From contig NC_091279.1 in the NCBI RefSeq assembly GCF_042100115.1, forward strand, positions 1,550,001 to 1,614,000: a DNA stretch of 64,000 nt, given 5' to 3'. A program made the position numbers and the translations under genes. Origin of the DNA: Alternaria dauci (taxonomy: Eukaryota > Ascomycota > Dothideomycetes > Pleosporales > Pleosporaceae). A model generated the notes under the pieces. It ran no database searches, had not been told where the DNA came from, and saw only the letters and a program-made list of their open reading frames with translations. This document shows positions 1-10,398 of this stretch, one piece after another. Within the stretch, counting starts at the first letter, position 1. Every line of letters begins with the position of its first letter.

Positions 1-1
1 C

Positions 2-190
2 GGAGGAGTGGTGGAGGGAGAAGGATGGTTGGGCGATTCGATCCACTGGTTATTGCCAGATAGTTATAAGAGGGTTTTCCATCTGAGGCCAAAGGGGCAT
101 GCGATAGTGGCGAGGTTGGTGGTTGAGGATTTGGAGAGGCAGGGGCCGCGGTGTAGCACCAAGATGGAGGGAGAGGTGGATGAACTTTAA
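2..190 (+). CDS. C-terminal fragment of a possible SGNH/GDSL-type hydrolase
   Basis: The reading frame is open to the left edge of the window and ends with TAA at 188-190, so only about the last 62 residues are seen and the start lies outside. The segment containing SYKRVFHLRPKGHAIVA resembles the end of secreted SGNH/GDSL esterases, where a catalytic Asp-x-x-His lies near the C-terminus in a context like F-H-P-x-x-x-G-H. The helix after it (VARLVVEDLERQ) also fits. The catalytic Asp cannot be assigned with certainty and no other block of the family is visible. The stop is only 2 bases from the stop of the convergent NADAR gene. The family call is inference from one short motif; it could be an unrelated C-terminus. 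Confidence 0.3.
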   Translation, partial: GGVVEGEGWLGDSIHWLLPDSYKRVFHLRPKGHAIVARLVVEDLERQGPRCSTKMEGEVDEL

Positions 191-192
191 CC

Positions 193-1015
193 TCATCTTT
201 CTGGGACTTGAGCATCATTATCAAGCCATTCGGACGCCTCCTTGTCACCTAGTAGCCCATCCCAACTCCAGTCCTCGCTCTCCTCCACATCGCCTTTTGC
301 CATCTTCCTGTCGAATTCAACAATCCTATCTCTTACATCCATCAAACACCTCCCTAACAAATTCTCCCCCCAAGAATATCTATGTTTCCGCTTCATCTGA
401 TCTGTACCCAATCCCCCAGATACGATCTCTCCGAGCTGCTTCCGCAATCTCTCTTCCCTGTGTCCCCAGCAAAACATCCCTCATATGCTTGTTTCCAGTC
501 TCCATATACTTGTACCAATTCCCCACTCTGGCAACTCTACTCTTTACTCTCCCCCATTCCTCAAAATTAAAGTCCTGGACCTTCTGACCATGTTTCTTTT
601 GCTCTTTGGGGTCTGGAGTCAAGAGAACGAGACGGGCAGTGTTGGCGTCCGAAAAATAGACGGCTTTGCAGAACATGTAGGATTGCTCGGCGCAGGTGAA
701 TGGGATGGTTGAGTTTGAAATGACGTGGGCAGAGAGGATAGCTGAAGGTTCTGTGCGTGTTGTTTGTAAAGAGTTCATGGGTTTTGTTATCGACGAAGAT
801 GCGGTCCGAGGGCATGGTGGTGAAGGCGCCATATCAACGAGCCACTGTAGTGACGCGATGGGAAGGCCAAAGGGGCTCGTGTGCCATTGGCAAAAGACGC
901 CGTACGGCTTCTCTTTAGGCATGTAGAAGAAAACTGTTCCTTGCTCTTGTTCTCCCATTGCAGCTACGGTCTTCTTTAGAGGCCGACCTAAGCGGTGTGG
1001 TTTGCGCTTCCCCAT
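193..1015 (-). pseudogene. NADAR-domain (YbiA-like) N-glycosidase gene with a one-base frameshift
   Basis: Translation from the ATG at 1015 gives an NADAR/YbiA-like protein. An N-terminal basic stretch is followed by FCQWHTSPF, the T-x-A-E-Q block (TCAEQSYMFCKAVYF), and RRDRIWGIGY. The family hydrolyses N-glycosidic bonds of riboflavin-pathway intermediates or ADP-ribose-like molecules. The frame stops at TAG 380-382, just before the last conserved block. That block (WGENLLGRCLMDVRDRI) continues in another minus-strand frame and ends at the stop at 193-195. Family spacing between GIGY and WGENLLG is restored if one base is missing around 383-405. No intron is possible there, because the only GT...AG pair would be 28 bases. 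The gene is therefore either freshly broken or carries a sequencing error. Without the last block the protein would lack its conserved C-terminal helix. Family identity is fairly sure; loss of function is inferred. Confidence 0.6.
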
Positions 1016-1454
1016 GTTATCTACCGAAGATATGTTCTTGTTGTTCAGTTGATCAACAATTGAAATGAAAAGGATTTATCTACGTTGTCTGAATAACAGG
1101 TGACAGAACATTTAGCCATGAGTCTTGATGACACATAAGCTGATAGTACCATGGTTTGGGAAGGGCGTAAGGGCGGCCTACCATACTTTGAACTGTCTGG
1201 ATTTCTCTGATGAACATGTTGTGTTGAAGAGCTGTATGGTAGAATCTTTTCAGTGTCGTGAATGAGACTTCGATTGTTGTCTTGTTCAACGCCGCGTCGT
1301 TCGGTTCACAGCTTTTTACGACAAACGCAGCAGCTTCGTTCAGTCTCATGTCAGGACATGAATCTACACGTAAATTCAACCGTTTCCTTGAATTCCATTT
1401 CTGTTCAAATAACTACAATTAAATTGAGCTTTTTCGAAGCCGATAATCCACCGT
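1016..1454. other. Intergenic: NADAR gene upstream region and urea transporter 3' flank
   Basis: This stretch holds the upstream region of the minus-strand NADAR gene and the 3' flank of the urea transporter gene would lie on the low side of 1455. A 99-codon minus-strand frame at 1080-1379 begins at a TTG, has no recognisable domain and is not called. Nothing else is seen. Confidence 0.4.
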
Positions 1455-3636
1455 TCAACCTTTCTTCTTAAAATCATCACCAATCTTCCTAAACAGTCTC
1501 GCGAAACTCCCTCTGGTCTCCCAGATTGGCAATACACAACTAATCGCACTGCTAGCAAACACCCAAATAAAGCTTACCACCACCCACCCAGTGAAGAAGC
1601 CCTGAGAGAAGATGTAATGGGAGAAGAACATGGGCATGGGGAGAAGGAAGTCCAAGATGAAGGTCAACAGGAATGCGGAAATGCAGGCGAGCTTGAAAGC
1701 GCGGCGGAGTGTAGAAGGGTCGTCTTCCTCCTCTAGCGGGGGAGCTAGATGATGTGGGAGTTCTGCCGCGGCTGCTTCAGGTTGTGTGGTGGCATCGGTT
1801 GCAATCTTCTTCTCGCCGGAATCGGAGAGTTCAGGTGTACAAGCATCCCTAGGCGTTGCAGCGTCATTTACGCCATCCGTGACGACGGCATTTATAGCAC
1901 GAGTTATTTCCCAGTCGAAATTATCCGGCTTGATCAAAGTAATCGTGGTTGTTACGATGAGTCCGGTCATGATGGCTGCCAGATTGCCTGCGAGGGTTGG
2001 ATATGACATGCCAGTAGTCTCGACAGTGATCTCGCCGTAATAGCTCTTTGCTGTCGCTAGCCATGCAGTGAGACCTGCGGCAAGACCAGAAAGACAGCCA
2101 GATATAGCGGCAGCTTTGGTTTGTTTCCGCCATGTTATGGCGAAGGCGGTCGGAAACACCGCGCCACCAATTAGCAAACCCATAACACTTCGACATGTTA
2201 GTAATGGATGACATAATTGTAAAAAGACATGGGAGAACCTACAGGAACAGCCATCCGAGATCGATCGAAGCCGCATTCCAGATGCAAGCAAACACAGACA
2301 TGATCAACCCGAATACACAAATCATGATGTGTGAAACAAAGACCAGCTGCTTTGGTGAGGCTTTGGGCGAGACATATTCCTTGTAAACGTCGAATGTCAG
2401 CAGAGAAGAGACGGCGATGAGTTCTGCAGACGCGCATGACGTGACTGCCATGAAGAGAACCACTAGCAGAGCAACAGCACCTCCCTGGCCCATCAATGTC
2501 TCCGCAGCAAAGGCCGCCGCTAGACCAGATGAGATCTGACCAGAGGTAGGTACCTCGGGGTAAGTAGGGAAGCGTGGGTTATCGGTGAGCGCCACAGCCG
2601 CGAGACCAAGTGTTGTCGAAAAGCCAAACGGAATAGCGAACCAGGCAATTCCTCCTAGGAGGTACGCTCTTACGGCAGTAGAAGGCTTGGAAGCGATCGC
2701 ACGCTGCCAGTAGGCTTGATCGAGGAACACAGTTCCGGATCCAGAGCATAGTTGGATGACACCGAATATCAAACCAAAGTTCGACTTCAAGGTGAGGTAT
2801 GAGCCGTCCTGGTTTCCATTTACGGGACGCTGAGCCCCAGCTTTTTTGAGCAGCTCATACATGTCGCCGGGTGAGCCGATCAAAGGACTGACAGCGTACG
2901 CGTTGAACATGAAATAGAGGATGATGATCATAAGGATCAAGGTGTGGCTGTAGTCGCAGATGAAAGTCGCTCGCAAACCACCGAGGATAACGTAGGCGCA
3001 GACCCCTATTTCTGTTAGCACATCTCCGACATAGACTTCCTGGGCGATACTTACCAACTGGAATCAAGAAAACAGCAGCATACACTGGCATACCCGTCAA
3101 GCTAGTAACAACCGCACTTCCGCCCAACAAAAGCTGGCTGCCTACCAAGATATTCGTGACGAAGGCAAACACCATGAACACTAGATGTGCAAACGTCCCG
3201 TATCTCGCTTTCACAATCTCAAGGTACGTATGGCATCTTGGCGCATTCTGCTTGACCTTGCATGCGAGGATCGAGAACATGAGAATCTGAACTGTGGCCC
3301 CAGCAGCATACCAAAATGGCCCTGCGACACCATATTGGTATGCTACAGTGGAGGATTGGAGTAGGGTGGCAGCCCAGGTCCACGCCGAAACGATACCAGA
3401 AGCGATGAGACCGGGCTTGACGGAGCGAGAGGCAGTGTTGAACTCTTCGGATGATTGGGTCGAATAACGTGTATATCTGTTTTGCAGCCAGGAGATGCCC
3501 ATCATGAGGAAGGCAAAGAAGAAGCCGATTCCAACGACGACGCCTGGATGGGTCAGCTATGATAATTGGGTGGTATTCTAAGGAACGTACCATAGCCGGC
3601 CCCCACTGGGAGAGGTATCTTGGTTGTGTCTGCCAT
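1455..3636 (-). CDS. DUR3: Urea active transporter, DUR3 type (sodium:solute symporter family)
   Basis: Four exons (3591-3636, 3055-3543, 2243-3005, 1455-2187) join into 677 codons including stop. Introns are 47, 49 and 55 bases; the third has the branch site TTACTAACATG. The first exon encodes only MADTTKIPLPVGAGYG before the first membrane segment. The protein has the many hydrophobic segments of the SSS family and DUR3-type blocks such as SRSVKPGLIASGIVSAWTWA, LGGLRATFICDYSHT and DQAYWQRAIASKP, with the last membrane pair near the C-terminus. A hydrophilic acidic loop of about 70 residues separates the last helices. The expected role is uptake of urea, possibly also polyamines, across the plasma membrane with a cation. 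The length (676 aa) is close to the yeast protein. No urea amidolyase gene is nearby. Nitrogen regulation is likely from family knowledge but was not demonstrated from promoter motifs. Confidence 0.9.
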
Positions 3637-4444
3637 CTTGAAGGCTTCAACAAGATGAATGTGAAGGCTAGGAAATTCCTCAAATTCTACGATTCCAGGA
3701 AACCGAATATATTAACATAATCTCTAGAGCTATACCGACTCCAATTACAGACCAGGGTTTGTAGAAATACTGCCGTTGTGCTCACGGAGTAGTTCCCCGC
3801 CTACGGCGTTTCCGCGGCGATAGTACGACATGATGCTGAACCTCGATTGGTGTGATAGGCAGAAAGGGTTGCAAGATAGTAGTTGCAGTGACAATCCAAC
3901 GGTACGACATGGACGCCTCGTGCGATAAGCCAGGATAGAAAAATGTCCGCATGTAACGAGGCCATGACGGATAGTCTGTCCAATCAGATTAACTAGCTGT
4001 GCGGCGGCGTACTTGGGCTGCGTAGAACGCTCCCAGTGCGACAACGTCTCCGACGACCGCTGGTAAAATTGAGATAAGAAACATGCTAGCAGTAGGCCTG
4101 CCGCGAAAAGATGCTTGTTGCTAAGGCCGTGATGTCATGTTGAACGTAGGGAAGCAGCTGCCGAAAGCGGCACGTCGAGCAGTTGATAACCCCCCTGCTT
4201 CGGTCAGCAATCTACCCCGCGAACGACGAATAACCGGGGTCAGAGTTGGAGCTACCTAACAGCTCCAATTGGAGTCAGATAAGTAGATTTGGAGAGCGTG
4301 AAGCTGATATCCTCGAAGAACTCAATGTACAGACAATCCTGAGAAAGAAGTCTCTCGGAGCTTGTAAGAAGCAGCTGCCAACAGCTCGCCATATAGAAGA
4401 TCAACCTAATGTCCAGTTACCTTGATGAATTGTGCGCAACTGAT
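3637..4444. other. Intergenic upstream region of the urea transporter
   Basis: These 808 bases lie upstream of the transporter ATG at 3636. Short frames at 3745-4044 and 3801-3983 (minus) have no domain or codon pattern that convinces. The region probably holds the promoter and 5' leader, but I cannot point to a specific site. Confidence 0.4.
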
Positions 4445-4815
4445 CTACGCCGGCCTTCCACCCTCTTCCCACGTATCAGTTGTCAAATCTAGCTGTTCCA
4501 GCTCAGACATGAATTCCTCAGCAACACCCGACATATGGACAGCATTGGGTAGTCCCACAATAAATAGACTGGGTTCCCCATACCGCTTCTCCGTCTCCGG
4601 CGCACTATTCTTGCCATGCGGATCTCTGCTGCTTGACCTTCTCCCAATCATGATACCTTACACAACCTGAACCTGCCACGCAGTCCTCAAACCTACTTCC
4701 TTTCCTCGTAAAGGGGATTTCCTTGATCTTCGCACCCCCCTCAACCCTCAGGCCATGTGCCAGATCTCTCGCAAGGTTCTCCGCTTCAAAACCCACCGCT
4801 TGTGTTTATCAGAAG
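4445..4815 (-). pseudogene. Relic of an unidentified gene, frame broken
   Basis: Two minus-strand frames that follow each other look coding but do not join. The first, about 4796-4605, contains GFEAENLARDLAHGL and EIPFTRKGSRFEDC, then reads on to QQRSAWQE and stops. The second, ending at 4445, runs from SRDPHGKNSAPETEKRYG through PSLFIVGLPNAVHMSG to a C-terminus EEGGRPA. The overlap near 4620-4650 suggests a single missing base, or a two-base gain, rather than an intron. The only possible intron (GTAAGG...CAGCAG) would be 36 bases, shorter than any other here. Upstream the frame is closed by a stop within 20 bases and no plausible exon joins in phase. I do not recognise the family. A real gene with an unusually short intron is the alternative. 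Confidence 0.35.
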
Positions 4816-5449
4816 CAACAGCCTGGTGGTATACTATCGTGATGCTGGCCAGACCTCTAGATTATTACGTGAGATCCGGGACGGGCACCTGGGCTGAGAC
4901 CAGTGAAATGCAGACGAACAGGAAAAACGCATCCGGGTGAGAGTTTGTTAGCTTGTAGATGAGGCTGAGGCACATGTCAGAATGGCAGCTTTGGGTCGTA
5001 ATGTGCTACCATGACTTTTTATCCGTACGACTAAGGGAGGGCAACTTTGGTCATTAGGCTCAAACTTGAGAGAGCCAGCAAAATTTGAGTTGTCGTACGC
5101 TAACATTGGAAGGATGTTGTACACGCCAGGCTGAAAATATGTAGGCTGCCAGATAACATGGCGTCCATTTGATGGCCGACCTGACTATAAAGCAACAATG
5201 TTAGATAGTACGGGCGCACTGACTACGATCGGTGTGCTCGGTCCGTAGTTTTTCTTCTTTACTGCAGCTTTCGTACCATGGGAAAGCTATGCGAATAACC
5301 ACGCACAAGCGTGCGAGGCCGCCTTTCAACCCAATTAGTTGTTTGCCTGAAGTAGACCTATGGCCATCTGTGTAGATCAACTTGATGGGATCCTACAACG
5401 CCGCATGATGCCGCTGGAAAACAAGTGGTATACCGCCCCGCCTATTCTC
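4816..5449. other. Intergenic, no gene recognised
   Basis: These bases lie between the relic at 4445-4815 and the stop of the Trs33 gene. A minus-strand stretch near 4880-4980 could encode a hydrophobic signal-like segment but has no continuation in phase. I see no RNA gene or repeat. Confidence 0.35.
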
Positions 5450-6286
5450 TTAACTCTTCGCCCCCGCAGTCCGGATCTGGAACGTAGCTCCGGGCAGCGC
5501 AGCGCTCTCCGCCGTGACTGTCGCCTGTATGCCCAGACTTGCAAGACATCCTCTTATCAAGCCAGCTGGGAAGTACAGGAATGGCTGGACCCTGGCCTGG
5601 CTATTCGCGTCCCGTCCTAGCGCTACATCGCCTGTTTGTGCTACTAGTGCTGCTTGCATGGCGGCGTCGTATTTCTTGGTATCGAACGACATGCGGCCGA
5701 GGGGTTTAAAGGTATTATCTGTGAGGACGTAGATGCCACGGTGGTTGGTCTTGAGGTTATCAATCTGCTTTCTGAACAGGAGCGTCCAGAGGTCTTTGCA
5801 CAGAAATTTGATGCAGTCGAGGGGTGTTGTTGGTCGAGGTGCGTCCCGGGAGAATCTGTGTCGAATGTTAGCAGTGATCTCGAGAGCCAAAGTATAACCA
5901 GAGGGGCATACGTACCGTTCAACCACGCCCAGTCCGACCCTGTAGCCCAAACTCTCTAATCGATGGAAAACGGCCTCTCTTGCTTCTTCCTCATCCACGG
6001 TTGCAGTACCTCCTCCGCCCACCGGCCCGCCATCTGTTCCTCTTGCTGTGCCTGCTGCCGTGCTTGACGCGTCATTGCTCGTCCCCGACAATCGTTTTGG
6101 CTTTGTGGCCGACGACCCATGTATCCACTCCTCTTCTCGCGCGGCAAGATCAGCTGTTATGCGGTATGCCATAGGTACAAGCTCTATGAGTAAGAGATCG
6201 AGACACGATGTGTTCACTAGCGAGAACGTGGGGTCGACGTATGATGTCGAGGGTTCGTTCGGTGCGGATGGGTTGGCTTGCGCCAT
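5450..6286 (-). CDS. TRS33: TRAPP complex subunit Trs33 (TRAPPC6-like, Bet3 family)
   Basis: Two exons (5916-6286 and 5450-5855) give 258 residues. The product belongs to the Bet3 fold family and would sit in the TRAPP tethering complexes that act as Rab exchange factors in ER-Golgi and Golgi traffic. Family blocks are visible: CLDLLLIELVPMAYRI near the N-terminus, RLESLGYRVGLGVVERF, CIKFLCKDLWTLLFRKQIDN, HRGIYVLTDN and FPAGLIRGCLASLGI. A Gly/Ser/Thr-rich insert of roughly 50 residues follows the first helix, as in other filamentous fungi. The 60-base intron at 5856-5915 has GTACGT, a CTAAC branch point and CAG. Because it is a multiple of three without a stop, an uninterrupted 278-codon frame runs through it. 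Splicing restores the family sequence VVERFSRD. Confidence 0.9.
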   Translation of the reverse strand: MAQANPSAPNEPSTSYVDPTFSLVNTSCLDLLLIELVPMAYRITADLAAREEEWIHGSSATKPKRLSGTSNDASSTAAGTARGTDGGPVGGGGTATVDEEEAREAVFHRLESLGYRVGLGVVERYVCPSGYTLALEITANIRHRFSRDAPRPTTPLDCIKFLCKDLWTLLFRKQIDNLKTNHRGIYVLTDNTFKPLGRMSFDTKKYDAAMQAALVAQTGDVALGRDANSQARVQPFLYFPAGLIRGCLASLGIQATVTAESAALPGATFQIRTAGAKS

Positions 6287-6861
6287 GTTGAAGAGTGGTT
6301 TGCGTGTTTATGCGTTCAGACGAGCAGCGAGACAGCTTGGTGCACAGGTGGTGGTGGGAGCGGGTTTTGTGCGCAATGAAGATGCGCGCGCTTCGACGCA
6401 GAGCGGGCTACAGTGGCGGCACGGGTGTATGCAGTCTCCCAGTTTTCGCCAATATCCGGATAGCTGTTTATAGGTCGCCAGGTTGTAATTGCAGCCTGGG
6501 CGAAGTGTGGGGTCTATTGCGGTGTGTTGGTGTTGGAGTCCAAACGTCCACGCGGGTTGCTTAGAGTCGCGGTCGATCAATTGCAAGGGTCCACGATGTC
6601 ATGTCTCGACAAACGCCATGACTTCTTAGCGATATCACCGCATGTCCCATGTACTAGTCAGGTAGGCAATACACATCACTTTTACGGCTCATAGGGTATC
6701 TTCAATTCATTGATTTTTTTACTTAAATTGGCATAGATCCATACACGTCCAAAGCCATGTTCTCGTGGTTTCATCTCTCATTTGCTCCATGGCGGCTTAC
6801 AGTCTATCCGCAGACGGCGCACATGAGCATGCGGTCAAGCGATACCGATATTTGGGTACGC
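6287..6861. other. Intergenic between Trs33 and malate dehydrogenase genes
   Basis: The region contains the upstream region of the Trs33 gene and the downstream end of the malate dehydrogenase gene, both on the minus strand. An A/T-rich stretch near 6690-6730 is a likely 3' processing region of the dehydrogenase transcript. No convincing coding frame is present. Confidence 0.4.
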
Positions 6862-8139
6862 TCACTTGGCGGGAGGGTTTGCGACGAACTCGACACCCTT
6901 GCTAATGTTGCCCTTCAAGCCGTCGTAGCAGGCCTGGAGGAGCTTCTTCTCTGCATCGTTGGCGCTGCTGACAACGTCAATGGCCTTCTCGGCACCACCG
7001 GCCTATCAGAGGAGTCAGCCATGTTACGGACACAAGCAGGAATTGGAGAATTTGCGTCTACTTACACCAAGCTCAATGGGAACAGAGAAGAAGTCAAGAC
7101 CGGTGGCCTTGGCAATGGCATTTCCGCCCTCGACACCAGGGAGGTAGACGTAGCTGGGCTCAACAATACCCTTCTCGCCCTTGGAGGCCTTGATGACCTT
7201 CTCGGCGAAGCTGTCGGTGGTTAGCTAGAGCAAGCAAAACCTTGCAAATGAAACCTACCGGTATCCGGCGTAAGCCATGGAAAGGGTGGCTGAACCAGCG
7301 CCCTCCTTTGCCTTGACGACCTCGTCACCGCCGAACTGAACACGGTTTACAAGAGCATCCATCTTGTCAGCGGGAATGTTGACACTCGGCTTTGACTGGC
7401 TGAAAAGAGGAACAATAGTCTCTCCTGAGTGACCACCAATGACGGGGATGTTTAGGTTTCCAGGGTTCTTCTCGCCAGTGATCTCAGCGACGAAGGTCTC
7501 GGCACGGACGACATCTAGGGTGGTGACACCGAAGAGCCTCTTGGGGTCGAATACACCGGCCTTCTTGAGGACCTCGGCGGCGATGGGAACGGTCGAGTTG
7601 ACAGGGTTGGAGATGACAAGGACGAATGCCTTGGGGCAGTACTTGGCAACGCCCTCGATGAGACCCTGTACGATACCGGCGTTGATCTTGAAAAGATCGT
7701 CACGGGTCATACCCGGCTTGCCTGAGCACCCATTAGCTTGGGGTACTCGTGTCGTAGTAAGAGTCTGACTTACGAGGAATACCAGCGGGGATGACAACAA
7801 CGTCAGCGCCGGTCAGGGCGTTCTGAAGGCCGTCATCCTTGGGCAGGAAGCCTGTAACAGTCTGTCTCGCTTCAGTATCGCTGTGTATATGCGGGGCTAG
7901 AGCTAGCTCATACTGCTGGGGTCGAGATGTGCGAGAGATCGGCAGCGACACCTGGTGTGTTTACGACATCGTAAAGGGCGAGCTCAGTGACGTGTTGGCA
8001 GGACTTGAGGAGCAGAGAAAGGGGCTGTCGAGGACAAGTCAGTGCCAGCTGCAGTGTGGAGGTATAAGCCCCTGCGGTACTCTTGGGCTCGCACCTGTCC
8101 AATGCCTCCTGCGGCTCCGGCTACTACGGCTTTGACCAT
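6862..8139 (-). CDS. NAD-dependent malate dehydrogenase, cytosolic-type N-terminus
   Basis: Six exons (8095-8139, 7914-8024, 7774-7861, 7259-7721, 7066-7210, 6862-7002) give 330 residues. The enzyme interconverts malate and oxaloacetate with NAD(H). The N-terminus [20 protein letters not shown] carries the Rossmann G-x-x-G-x-x-G at the very start, without a mitochondrial presequence. There is no SKL-type ending (the last residues are NPPAK), so a cytosolic form is most likely. Substrate-binding arginines are in [15 protein letters not shown], and the catalytic His is in [16 protein letters not shown] and [13 protein letters not shown] are family blocks. Introns are 70, 52, 52, 48 and 63 bases, all GT-AG. 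The 15-codon first exon splits the dinucleotide-binding loop. Confidence 0.95.
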
Positions 8140-9285
8140 TGTGATGTGTGTTGCTGAGAAGGAGAGGGGTTGTAGAGGTGGTGATCGAGAAGAGAAACGG
8201 AGAACAGGATTGAAGAGTCGGTGAGAGAAAGAAAGCAGGAGGTGGCTTGATGTAAAGTAGGTAAGAGCTGCACACCACGCGCCTGTTCTGTTGGATCCGG
8301 GAAGGTGGGGTGGGAGCACGGGCCCACTTTCGCGGGGTACCGGCGGGAGTAGTATGTCTGGGATGCGCTTCAAGCTAATGGCAGTCTAATGCTGTGCAGC
8401 GCAGTCTGGCTAGCTTTGTGACGCTTCTAGTTTCGTGAGTGCTTTGTTGAGGAGAGCTCAGCAGAGAAAACCCAGCCTCACATACGGCGATGAACAAGTT
8501 GACATGTCCAACTCTCGAGCGCATCCTCATACTTTGCCCGTGACAGCCAAGCACACAGCCATGAGCCTCGGTGCCTCGAGCGATCGGAAGAGGTCGGATG
8601 ATGCGCTAGTAAAGAGAATGCAGGTACAGACATACCCACAGGCTGGAGAAGATGGTCTGTTAGCCCGCGTGCGGTAAGTAACAGTTCGGCCGCTTGCGAT
8701 TGTATGGAAAACGTTGCGTGGAACAACGAATCGTCGTCGACTTGCTTAATCAGCGAACAGCAATCCACCCACGCGGCTCATTGAATCGCAGATTATCTCG
8801 GGGCCATTGTGTTGTGCATAGATCTCCAGGACGTGAAGTGAAGTGGAGCATGGACCCTGGCCGAGGTCATGGTCAGCCAGTTTGGTTACCGGGGCGGATC
8901 GGGATGGTGCTAACGACGTTTCCACTTCCGCGCCGAGGCCGCAAACACATGCGTCACTGTACTATTGATGGACCAACATGGCAATCAATGAAGCTAGCTG
9001 TTACTCTATCATGGATATCTGCTCGTGAAGCTGCCGCAAAGTAGCCGATCCGCGGCCGTTCCAAATCACTGCACCCAAACGCCATATCAAATTCTGTCAT
9101 AGGGCAAGGGCATTCCCCAAGACCCTCTGGAAAGGTAGTTGCATCTTCATCTGCATGTCCGCCTCATCCCATCCACAAATCCATTGCGAGTTGGAAGGCT
9201 CGAGAGGCCAACCAGGGGCAATAAGACATACCGCCATGGGATCTTCAGGGACAAGCTCAGCGATTACCGGGTTAGCTGCCCGCTT
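8140..9285. other. Intergenic between malate dehydrogenase and HAP5 genes
   Basis: About 1.1 kb separate the malate dehydrogenase start and the HAP5 stop. The first hundred bases upstream of 8139 are pyrimidine-rich on the transcribed strand (TCTC-rich 5' leader), common for highly expressed fungal genes. The remaining short frames show no domain. Confidence 0.4.
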
Positions 9286-10398
9286 CTAACTGTCAGCATC
9301 AACCCGCTCGCCCTGTGCGTCATCGTCAGGGTCAGCCTCTCCATAGCGACCATAGCCCTGTGGATCACCCGCATTCGGGTCAGGCCCACGTTGGCCAACA
9401 GAGTACATCTGTGGTTGCTGACCCATGGGGTAACCGGTGTAGACGTTGGGATCGAACATGGGCTGTTGCGCGTAGGCTCTGGGATCACCTTGCACCGGGC
9501 CTGGATACATAGGAGGCTGCTGGTAGTCCTCCTGCTGTGCTAGATGCTGAGGCATCCCGTAGTCTGGCGGAGCCATGGAGTGCTGCGCGTGTACCGGCTG
9601 AGGCATCCCACCTGGAGGCACGACTGCTGCCGACGACTGGACAGCTGCGTTTTGGCCCGCACTCCTCTTGTGGGGATGGGCCTCTTCGCGGGGGACGATG
9701 TCTATAAGAAAGTCGAACATGTCCGACTTTGACAGGGCCGAGGCGATGTCGGAGCGCTGGAGTGTGCGGCGCTTGTTCTCCTCTGCGTGGATCCAGGCGC
9801 GCATTGTGAGCTCGGTGATGAAGATGTCACAGCCTTTGGCGAAGAGGATGGGGGCTTCGGCCGAGATCATCTTCACCTCTGGGTCAGCCTTCATGACTTT
9901 CTTGATCCGAGCAAGCGGCAGCTGGTGGAGCTTGTAGTCATGTTCGTCCGTCTCGAGCTTGGTGACCTGCTGCTGCCAGTATGTGTTGAGGATGTCGCGG
10001 TAGTTGCCGGTGAGTCCTTGGTTGACCTGTAGCTGTCAGCGCGTGTCGACGTGGTGGTCATGGCGGAAGCAGGCGCGTACATTCTGCCAGGAGCCAGTGA
10101 AGAGCTGCGGATCCGGAGCATGGTTTTGCGCGGCAATCTAGACCAAGTATCAGCGGCGTCAAGTTTTGCAGTAGGCGCGGATGCGCGGAGAGAACATACG
10201 GCTGCAGACGCGCCTGCGATGCAGAGGTTAGCACAGGACCCCGTCGTGGACGCGACAGGCAGACTTACCATAGTGGCCGCCTTGCTGGGGGTCGTAGAGC
10301 GGGTTGCCCTGCTGGCCGTCGTATTTGCGGGGCGCAGCTTGCTGAGGCTGCTGGCGCATCTTCTGCTGGCCGTGGCCCTGGAGGTTGACTTGGTCCAT
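9286..10398 (-). CDS. HAP5: CCAAT-binding complex subunit HAP5 (NF-YC)
   Basis: Four exons (10269-10398, 10200-10213, 10081-10137, 9286-10026) give 313 residues. ATG 10398 is the first ATG in frame. The conserved core lies at about residues 68-185: [20 protein letters not shown], then [39 protein letters not shown] and [20 protein letters not shown], the NF-YC histone fold. The protein pairs with HAP3 and HAP2/HapB to bind CCAAT boxes, and in filamentous fungi takes part in redox and iron regulation through HapX. The N-terminal part and the C-terminal 125 residues are Gln/Pro/Met/Tyr-rich, as usual for this subunit. Exon 2 is a microexon of only 14 bases coding for ASAA. The introns are 55, 62 and 54 bases. 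Confidence 0.95.

Noticed and set aside
1080..1379. 99-codon minus-strand frame
   Set aside because: Starts at TTG, no domain; treated as intergenic.
3219..3683. 154-codon minus-strand frame at the urea transporter 5' end
   Set aside because: A different phase of the transporter exons, Arg/His/Leu-rich; splicing of the real frame explains the region.
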